Part shown: in pieces, positions 58,443 through 64,000 of the stretch
Numbering within the stretch: position 1 is the first letter of the stretch
Layout of the letters: each line of letters opens with the position of its first letter
From: Magnetococcales bacterium WMHbinv6
GTDB lineage: Bacteria; Pseudomonadota; Magnetococcia; Magnetococcales; Magnetaquicoccaceae
Assembly: GCA_002753135.1 (NCBI GenBank)
Contig: PDZV01000013.1
Location: forward strand, 1 to 64,000
DNA: 64,000 nt
Direction: 5' to 3'
Notes under the pieces: model-generated
The model's input: only the letters and a program-made list of their open reading frames with translations
Databases searched by the model: none
What the model was told of the DNA's origin: nothing
Position numbers and translations under genes: made by a program

Positions 58443-59867
58443 TTAACCTTCCAGTCGCCCGGAAACAACTTTCTGTTTTCCCTTCAAACCGATGGTCAAT
58501 TGCTCCAGATAGGCGTTCGGAGTATGGGCATCGTAGCGCATGCCATCGATGAATTCGTTCTGTGCGGGACGAAAACCATCGCTATCCCACAAAAATTCCT
58601 CTTTTTTGGCCTTGCCTTCTTCCACCAGCACTCTGGCCGCCTGCAGATAGAGATCGGGGCGATAGACCTTGCGTGCCGTCTCCAGGTACCAGCTATCCGG
58701 CTTAAACTCGCTGATTTGTCCCCAACGGCGCATTTGCGTTAAATACCAGATGGCATCCGAATAGAACGGGTAGGTGGCATGGTGGCGGAAAAAGACATTG
58801 AAATCACTGGCATTGCGTTTGTCCCCTTTTTCGTATTCAAAGGTACCGGTCATCGAGTTGGCGATCACCTTGGCATCAGCGCCGACAAATTCCGCTTTGG
58901 AGAGCATTTTGACCGCTTCCATACGGTTGGCATTATTGTTTTCATCCAACCAGCGGGCCGCCCGAATCAGTGCCTTCAAAAGGGCCAAGTGGGTACGTGG
59001 ATGTTTTTCCGCCCAGCCCTTGGTGACACCAAACACCTTTTCCGGATTGTTTTTCCAGATTTCATCATCGGTGATCACCGGCACACCAATGCCCTTGAAG
59101 ACGGCCTGTTGATTCCAGGGCTCGCCGACGCAATAGCCTTGAATGGTCCCCGATTCCAACGTTGCAGGCATTTGAGGGGGTGGCGTAACCGACAACAACA
59201 CATCCGCCATGATTTGCCCGGAAATGTCTGTCGTAGAATAAAAGCCGGGATGAATGCCCGCCGCTGCCAGCCAATAGCGCAACTCATAGTTATGGGTGGA
59301 GACCGGAAAGACCATGCCAAAGTTGAAATTTTTGCCCGCGCAACGCAGTTGCTCCACAACCGGTTTCAAGGCATCGGCTTTGATCGGATGCTGCGGTTTG
59401 CCATCCGCCTGTTTGGGCAGATGGGCTTTCATCTGCTGCCAGATATCGTTGCCGACCGTTATGGCGTTACCGTTGAGATCCATGGAAAAGGCGGTAATGA
59501 TCTCGGCCTGGGTACCAAAACCGATGGTTGCTCCCAATGGTTGCCCGGCCAACATGTGCGCCCCATCCAACTCACCGGCAATCACACGGTCCAGTAACAC
59601 TTTCCAATTGGCTTGCGGCTCCAGGGTAACCAGCAACCCCTCCTCCTCAAAAAAACCCTTCTCGGCAGCAACCGCCAGAGGCACCATATCGGTCAATTTA
59701 ATGAACCCCAGCTTTAATTGCTCTTTTTCCAAGGGGGCATCGACTGCTTGCGCGGTACGGAGAGGCAGCAGGCCGCTGGCCCACAGGGCCGAAGCACCGA
59801 TCAGAGACAAAAGGGTTCGTCTGCTGCAGGAGTATCCTTTCTTGGAAACTGCCACGCCGTTGTTCAT
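58443..59867 (-). CDS. nrtA: Nitrate-binding protein NrtA, Tat-exported
   Basis: 474 residues from ATG 59867 with AAGGAG six bases upstream; the frame extends upstream through the leader but without a start signal. N-terminal twin-arginine signal [18 protein letters not shown]. NrtA/CmpA-family binding fold: [79 protein letters not shown]. It delivers nitrate or nitrite to NrtB. It heads the nrtA-nrtB-nrtCD-nasT-nasS operon, with an RNA leader and promoter upstream. Confidence 0.92.
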   Translation of the reverse strand: MNNGVAVSKKGYSCSRRTLLSLIGASALWASGLLPLRTAQAVDAPLEKEQLKLGFIKLTDMVPLAVAAEKGFFEEEGLLVTLEPQANWKVLLDRVIAGELDGAHMLAGQPLGATIGFGTQAEIITAFSMDLNGNAITVGNDIWQQMKAHLPKQADGKPQHPIKADALKPVVEQLRCAGKNFNFGMVFPVSTHNYELRYWLAAAGIHPGFYSTTDISGQIMADVLLSVTPPPQMPATLESGTIQGYCVGEPWNQQAVFKGIGVPVITDDEIWKNNPEKVFGVTKGWAEKHPRTHLALLKALIRAARWLDENNNANRMEAVKMLSKAEFVGADAKVIANSMTGTFEYEKGDKRNASDFNVFFRHHATYPFYSDAIWYLTQMRRWGQISEFKPDSWYLETARKVYRPDLYLQAARVLVEEGKAKKEEFLWDSDGFRPAQNEFIDGMRYDAHTPNAYLEQLTIGLKGKQKVVSGRLEG

Positions 59868-59900
59868 CCGTTTCTCCTTGAATACCGAAAATACGATTGC

Positions 59901-59964
59901 AAAAAAAAACGCCGCTTCGCGAACCGCATCGCTGACGATGCCGGAACAGGAAGGCGACGTTGCC
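59901..59964 (-). terminator. Leader terminator before nrtA with a possible ANTAR P2 hairpin
   Basis: On the nrtA strand, an extended hairpin (arms CGCC-TTC / GAA-GC-GGCG and an inner CATCG/CGATG stem) is followed by nine T (59909-59901), 34 bases before nrtA. Just before it, GGC-AACGTC-GCC forms a hexaloop with A at position 1 and G at position 4, the ANTAR signature, and its 3' arm runs into the terminator's 5' arm. A matching P1 hairpin is not obvious, so ANTAR control here is less certain than at nirB. Confidence 0.6.
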
Positions 59965-60062
59965 GGAAACTCTGCCCACAGAAACACTCTTCAGGCAGCT
60001 TTGTAACGGTAGACCTTCGTTGGCACCGTTAATTTGCACTGCATCAAAAAACATGCCAGCCC

Positions 60063-60068
60063 ATTATA
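60063..60068 (-). promoter_or_regulatory. Candidate -10 box of nrtA
   Basis: Perfect TATAAT on the minus strand (within GGGTATAATGGG) about 195 bases before nrtA; a -35 box at the right spacing is poor (CAATAA), consistent with an activated promoter. The predicted transcript would contain the leader terminator. Confidence 0.5.
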
Positions 60069-60290
60069 CCCGCTTTGAGTCGATTTTATTGCCTTGTCGC
60101 CCAGCTTCTGCCTAATATTTATGCAATCACCGCCCGATTTTGTACCAGTCTCTCTGGCCTGCTGCGCAAAAAACGCCCGCCCATGAATCATCAGCTGCCA
60201 CTTATCCTGAAAAAGTCACCATTTTTTTCTTGGTCCGGGAATTGCTAGTAACCAATCAGCTTCGTCATTCGATGGCCAAAACAGAGATTC

Positions 60291-60370
60291 GGGCCCAAAG
60301 TTGGGCCCAGGGTAACGCTGCCCGAACAACGCCTCCCGTTTAAGGAGGATGCCTGTTCGGGCTTTTTTTT
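60291..60370 (+). promoter_or_regulatory. ANTAR (NasT) antitermination leader of nirB: P1, P2 and intrinsic terminator
   Basis: P1 is GGGCCC-AAAGTT-GGGCCC (60291-60308) and P2 is GGGT-AACGCT-GCCC (60310-60323). Both loops have six bases, A at position 1 and G at position 4, as the ANTAR RNA motif requires. P2's 3' arm GCCC is also the first part of the terminator arm GCCCGAACA (60320-60328), which pairs with TGTTCGGGC (60354-60362) followed by eight T. Binding of an ANTAR protein would keep P2 and prevent the terminator. nirB starts 26 bases after the T run. Known NasR and EutV leaders have this arrangement; NasT is encoded 5 kb away. Confidence 0.9.
60320..60370 (+). terminator. Conditional intrinsic terminator in the nirB leader
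   Basis: Nine-bp outer stem GCCCGAACA/TGTTCGGGC, with an inner CCTCC/GGAGG stem, followed by TTTTTTTT. It is mutually exclusive with the P2 hairpin. Confidence 0.93.
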
Positions 60371-60395
60371 GTTCTAGCGACAGGGAGATAGAGAG

Positions 60396-62864
60396 ATGAG
60401 CAGCTCGCCGACCCCCCACTTGCTGATTATCGGCAACGGCATGGCGGGTATCCGCACCGTAGAGGAGTTAACGGCCTTGGCCCCGCAAGCCTATCAAATC
60501 ACGGTGTTTGGTGCCGAACCGCACGGCTGTTACAACCGAATTCTGCTTTCGCCGTTGTTGGCGGGTGAAAAATCTTTGCCAGAAATTATCACCCATCCAG
60601 CTTCCTGGTATGCCGAGCGAGGCATTGCCTTGCATGCCAGCAATCCGATCACGACCATCGATCGGCAAGCCAGGCGGGTGATCGACAGCCAGGGCGGCGT
60701 TCACTCCTATGATAAGCTGTTATTGGCGACCGGATCGCATCCGCTGGTCATCCCCCTGCCTGGCCATCAACTGCCGGGTGTGGTCACCTTCCGCAACCTG
60801 GCCGACGTGGAAAAAATGCTGACGGTTGCCGCTCCGGGAAAACAGGCGATTGTGATCGGAGGCGGTCTGTTGGGCCTGGAAGCAGCGATGGGCCTGTTGC
60901 AACAGGGCATGCAGGTGACCGTCGTTCATCTGCTGGATATTTTGATGGAACGGCAATTGGATGGCGTTGCCGCCAGCCTGCTGAAAAGCGAACTGGAAGC
61001 TCGCGGCATCCGCTTTCACATGCCTGCGCAAACGGAAGCGATCCTCGGAGCAAGCCAGGTGCAAGGCATACGTTTCAAGGATGGCAGCGTTCTGCCCGCC
61101 GACCTGGTGGTGATGGCCGTGGGTGTACGCCCCAACACGGATTTGGCCAAAGCGGCTGGCCTCTCCTGCGAACGGGGTATTCTGGTGGATGACCAGTTGC
61201 AAACCTCGGATCCGCATATTCTGGCGGTCGGTGAGTGTGTGCAACATCGGGGTACGGTTTACGGCCTGGTTGCCCCCCTGTTTGAACAGGGTAAAGTGAT
61301 TGCCCGCCGTCTGGCCGGCACGGACGATGCCGCCGCCTATCGAGGTTCCACCACCTCGACCCGTCTGAAAGTGACCGGCATTGAACTTTTTTCGGCAGGA
61401 AATTTTCTCGGTGATGCCGAGTGCGATACCATTCTGTTTCAGGATCCCAGCCGCAGAATTTACAAAAAACTGGTGATCAAAAACCATATCGTGCAAGGTG
61501 CGGTTTTGTTGGGCGATACCATGGATGGAGCCTGGTACATGGAGTTGATGCGGGATGGTACCGACATCACCCCCTTCCGCCACCATATTCTTTTTGGCCG
61601 TCCCCACCTGGGCGATGCCGGGCACGGTCCCAGTTCTGTTGCCGATTTGCCCGCCAGTTACCAGGTTTGTGGCTGCAACGGCGTCTGCAAGGGGAGCATC
61701 GAAGAGAGCATCATCCAAAAGGAGCTGACCACCCTGGAAGAGGTGCGGGCCCACACCAAAGCCTCTGCCTCTTGCGGCTCCTGCACGGGTATGGTGGAAC
61801 AAATTCTCGCCCATACTCTGGGTGGCGACTATGTTCCGGCACCAGTCAAACCACTCTGCCGCTGCACCACCCTGAGCAGCGATCAACTCCGCATTGCCGT
61901 GCGTGATCAACACCTGACCTCGGTTGCCACAGCCATGCAGCAGTTGGCCTGGCAGAGCCAGGACGGATGCCCAACCTGCCGACAGGCGCTGAACTATTAC
62001 ATCACTGTTTTCTGGCCGGCTGAACATCAGGAAAGTCCGCTCGATCGTTTTGTCAACGAACGCTTCCATGCCAACATTCAACGGGACGGCACCTACTCCG
62101 TGGTTCCCCGTCTTTGGGGAGGCACCACCACCCCGGCGCAACTGCGGGCCATTGCAGATATTGCCGAACGGTTTGCCGTACCGGAAATCAAGCTGACCGG
62201 CGGCCAACGCATCACCCTACTGGGGATCAAGCGGGAGACTCTCCCGGCCATCTGGGCGGCACTCGGTGAGCATGATCTGGTCTCTGGACACGCCTATGGC
62301 AAGGCTGTGCGCACGGTCAAAACCTGTGTCGGCAGCCGTTGGTGCCGTTTCGGCGTGCAGGATTCGGAACAGATGGGCGTCGCGTTGGAAAAACAGCTTT
62401 GGAACAGCTGGACCTCGCACAAATACAAATTGGCAGTCTCCGGTTGCCCGCGCAACTGCGCAGAAGCGACAATCAAGGATTTTGGCGTCGTCGCCGTCGA
62501 ATCGGGCTGGGAGCTGCATGTCGGTGGCAATGGTGGCATCAAGGTTCGGGTCACCGATCTGCTCTGTCGGGTGGAGAGCATGGCGGAGGTTTCCGAATAT
62601 GCGGCGGCTTTTCTGCAGCTCTACCGGCGCGAGGCCGTCTATCTGGAACGGACCGCCCCCTGGGTTGAGCGGGTCGGAATTGACTGGATACGGCAACAAC
62701 TGGTGGATCAGCCTGCCTATCGCAAGCAGCTGCACGATGCCTTTGTCGCTGCCCATCAACCTTTGGCCGATCCCTGGATGGAACGGGTGCAAGGATTGGC
62801 CGGTACCCGTGATTTTCTCCCCTTGGTTTCCCTTCCTTTTCCCACTTTGGAGAACGTGGCATGA
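60396..62864 (+). CDS. nirB: Assimilatory nitrite reductase [NAD(P)H], large subunit NirB
   Basis: 822 residues; ATG 60396 after GGGAG. It reduces nitrite to ammonium with NAD(P)H. Order: FAD domain (HLLIIGNGMAGIRTVEEL), NAD domain (AIVIGGGLLGLEAAMGLLQQG), two BFD-like [2Fe-2S] groups (CGCNGVCKG...CGSC and CRCTTLS...CPTC), sulfite/nitrite reductase half-domains, and the siroheme/[4Fe-4S] cysteines CVGSRWC near 650 and SGCPRNC near 684. Length and layout are typical. It overlaps nirD by four bases. It is expected to be controlled by the leader terminator just upstream. Confidence 0.95.
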   Translation: MSSSPTPHLLIIGNGMAGIRTVEELTALAPQAYQITVFGAEPHGCYNRILLSPLLAGEKSLPEIITHPASWYAERGIALHASNPITTIDRQARRVIDSQGGVHSYDKLLLATGSHPLVIPLPGHQLPGVVTFRNLADVEKMLTVAAPGKQAIVIGGGLLGLEAAMGLLQQGMQVTVVHLLDILMERQLDGVAASLLKSELEARGIRFHMPAQTEAILGASQVQGIRFKDGSVLPADLVVMAVGVRPNTDLAKAAGLSCERGILVDDQLQTSDPHILAVGECVQHRGTVYGLVAPLFEQGKVIARRLAGTDDAAAYRGSTTSTRLKVTGIELFSAGNFLGDAECDTILFQDPSRRIYKKLVIKNHIVQGAVLLGDTMDGAWYMELMRDGTDITPFRHHILFGRPHLGDAGHGPSSVADLPASYQVCGCNGVCKGSIEESIIQKELTTLEEVRAHTKASASCGSCTGMVEQILAHTLGGDYVPAPVKPLCRCTTLSSDQLRIAVRDQHLTSVATAMQQLAWQSQDGCPTCRQALNYYITVFWPAEHQESPLDRFVNERFHANIQRDGTYSVVPRLWGGTTTPAQLRAIADIAERFAVPEIKLTGGQRITLLGIKRETLPAIWAALGEHDLVSGHAYGKAVRTVKTCVGSRWCRFGVQDSEQMGVALEKQLWNSWTSHKYKLAVSGCPRNCAEATIKDFGVVAVESGWELHVGGNGGIKVRVTDLLCRVESMAEVSEYAAAFLQLYRREAVYLERTAPWVERVGIDWIRQQLVDQPAYRKQLHDAFVAAHQPLADPWMERVQGLAGTRDFLPLVSLPFPTLENVA

Positions 62865-63187
62865 ACGGCTGGCACTATATTGGTTCCTTACAGGATATTC
62901 CGCAGCAGGGATCTCGGATTGTCGAGGCCGGCTCCTTGGGCAACATTGCGGTATTTCGCACCCATGGCGACCAGGTTTTTGCCTTGGCAGATCGCTGTCC
63001 GCACCGGCACGGCCCCCTTTCACCGGGCATCGTGCATGGCGACAAAGTCACCTGCCCGTTGCACGGATGGACCATCGATCTGGCAACCGGTGCGGCATTG
63101 GGAGCCGATCATGGCTGTACCCGACCCTTTGCCATCCGCAACGAGGCCGATGGACTCTACCTGCAACTGCCGGTCAACGGTGACTGA
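62861..63187 (+). CDS. nirD: Nitrite reductase small subunit NirD (Rieske domain)
   Basis: 108 residues; ATG overlaps the nirB stop (ATGA). One Rieske [2Fe-2S] domain with both ligand pairs: CPHRHG near 46-51 and CPLHGW near 67-72. Many NirD proteins have lost the Rieske ligands, so the intact cluster is notable. Partner of NirB in electron delivery to siroheme. Confidence 0.93.
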   Translation: MNGWHYIGSLQDIPQQGSRIVEAGSLGNIAVFRTHGDQVFALADRCPHRHGPLSPGIVHGDKVTCPLHGWTIDLATGAALGADHGCTRPFAIRNEADGLYLQLPVNGD

Positions 63188-64000
63188 AGTGGCCACCATT
63201 CGCACCACCTGCCCTTATTGCGGCACCGGCTGCGGTCTGCTGGTCACCAGCAATGGAGATGGGGGCATCGCCAGTTTGCAGGGAGATCCCGATCACCCTG
63301 CCAACCGGGGTTGGCTGTGCAGCAAGGGGATCTCTTTGCCAGAAACCATGGCCATGGACGGTCGGTTGCAACAACCGATGGTCCATGGTCGTCCCACCTC
63401 CTGGGATGCAGCATTGCAACAGGTGGCTAACGGTTTTCGTGATACGCTGGCCCAATACGGCCCGCAAGCGGTGGCTTTCTATGTCTCCGGGCAACTGTTG
63501 ACAGAGGATTATTATCTGGCCAACAAGCTGATCAAAGGGTTTATGGGCTCTGCCAATATCGACAGCAATTCGCGCTTGTGCATGGCTTCTGCCGTGGTGG
63601 GACATAAACGGGCCTTTGGTTCCGATTTTGTCCCCTGCCGTTACCAGGATCTGGAAGAGGCCGATCTGCTCGTGGTCGTCGGCAGCAACACCGCCTGGTG
63701 CCATCCCGTCTTGTTCCGTCGGATGATGGCGGCGCGGCAGAAGGGATCCGATAAACGCTTGGTGGTCATCGATCCACGCTGCACGGCCACTGCACAGGAA
63801 GCCGACCTGCATCTGGCCATTCAGGAAGGGAGTGATCTGTTTCTTTGGCTCGGCTTGCTGCACTATCTGCACCAACAGGGCGCTTTGGACCAACCCTTTT
63901 TGCGTGATCGGGTGCAGGTGGATGCCGAGGCGTTTCGCCTGGCCGCACAACAGGCCGGATCCCCTGCTGAAGTGGCCCGGCAAACCGGGGTGTCGGAAGA
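63180..64000 (+). CDS. nasA: Assimilatory nitrate reductase catalytic subunit (3' end cut by window edge)
   Basis: Molybdopterin oxidoreductase that reduces nitrate to nitrite in the cytoplasm. The frame stays open to the window end, about 273 residues. GTG 63180 (overlapping nirD by eight bases) or GTG 63189 are the candidate starts. The [4Fe-4S] motif CPYCGTGCG with GWLCSKG is at the N terminus, followed by SRLCMASAVVGHKRAFGSD, DLLVVVGSNTAWCHPVLFRR and LVVIDPRCTATAQEADLHL. There is no signal peptide, fitting the assimilatory type. Confidence 0.93.
   Translation, partial: MTEVATIRTTCPYCGTGCGLLVTSNGDGGIASLQGDPDHPANRGWLCSKGISLPETMAMDGRLQQPMVHGRPTSWDAALQQVANGFRDTLAQYGPQAVAFYVSGQLLTEDYYLANKLIKGFMGSANIDSNSRLCMASAVVGHKRAFGSDFVPCRYQDLEEADLLVVVGSNTAWCHPVLFRRMMAARQKGSDKRLVVIDPRCTATAQEADLHLAIQEGSDLFLWLGLLHYLHQQGALDQPFLRDRVQVDAEAFRLAAQQAGSPAEVARQTGVSE

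Noticed and set aside
60020-60040. Possible sigma-54 promoter (TGGCAC followed by TTGCA)
   Set aside because: The spacing between the two elements is seven bases instead of the five required, so it does not fit the -24/-12 consensus.

Overview
The window looks like chromosome from a Magnetococcales-type proteobacterium (Magnetococcus marinus relatives). This is an inference from gene content: ferredoxin-dependent reductive TCA enzymes, many large hybrid sensor kinases, and proteobacterial housekeeping genes. No magnetosome (mam) genes are present, so the assignment is not proven. Coding density is high, and many neighbouring genes overlap by 1-17 bases, indicating long operons.

Layout. 0-7.5 kb: end of a chemotaxis-type operon (cheW, partial cheR), a c-di-GMP phosphodiesterase response regulator, an exported FGE-sulfatase-fold protein, a broken HU/IHF-like gene and a hemerythrin-PAS-GAF hybrid kinase. 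7.5-15.2 kb, one minus-strand operon: Tat-exported Fe-S aldo/keto reductase, DUF6599 membrane protein, Tat-exported DUF362 protein, membrane polyferredoxin, then larC-larB-larE for the nickel-pincer nucleotide (NPN) cofactor. No larA is visible, so the enzyme that uses the cofactor is unknown. 15.2-28.1 kb: signalling island with a MerR-HTH/receiver protein, a single receiver, three hybrid kinases, a CheB-CheR fusion and two proteins of unknown function. 28.2-45.1 kb: carbon metabolism on the minus strand: korAB with a pentapeptide protein and sdhE, sucCD (sucD carries an in-frame TAG), soluble-type fumarate reductase frdBA, monomeric isocitrate dehydrogenase, and a two-piece pyruvate:ferredoxin oxidoreductase, plus a degenerate EAL protein. 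Together these supply most reductive TCA steps from oxaloacetate-derived fumarate to isocitrate and acetyl-CoA to pyruvate. ATP citrate lyase is not in the window. 45.4-49.9 kb: recR, ybaB, dnaX, 4.5S RNA, two tRNA-Ser genes, tadA and a lipoprotein. 50-51.7 kb: a truncated tyrosine recombinase and a stand-alone FliG C-terminal domain. 51.9-64 kb: AmpG-like transporter, HPP-family protein, then nitrate assimilation: divergent nrtA-nrtB-nrtCD-nasT-nasS and nirB-nirD-nasA (cut by the window end).

The nitrate genes appear to be controlled by transcription antitermination. A textbook ANTAR-protein target (two hairpins, each with an A1/G4 hexaloop, the second overlapping an intrinsic terminator) lies just before nirB. 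A terminator with a partial version of the motif lies before nrtA. NasS/NasT, the sensor and ANTAR antiterminator, are encoded at the end of the nrt operon.

The points most worth following up are the larA-less NPN/redox operon, the displaced base that inactivates sucD, the ANTAR leaders, and the 8-bp duplication that breaks the HU-like gene.
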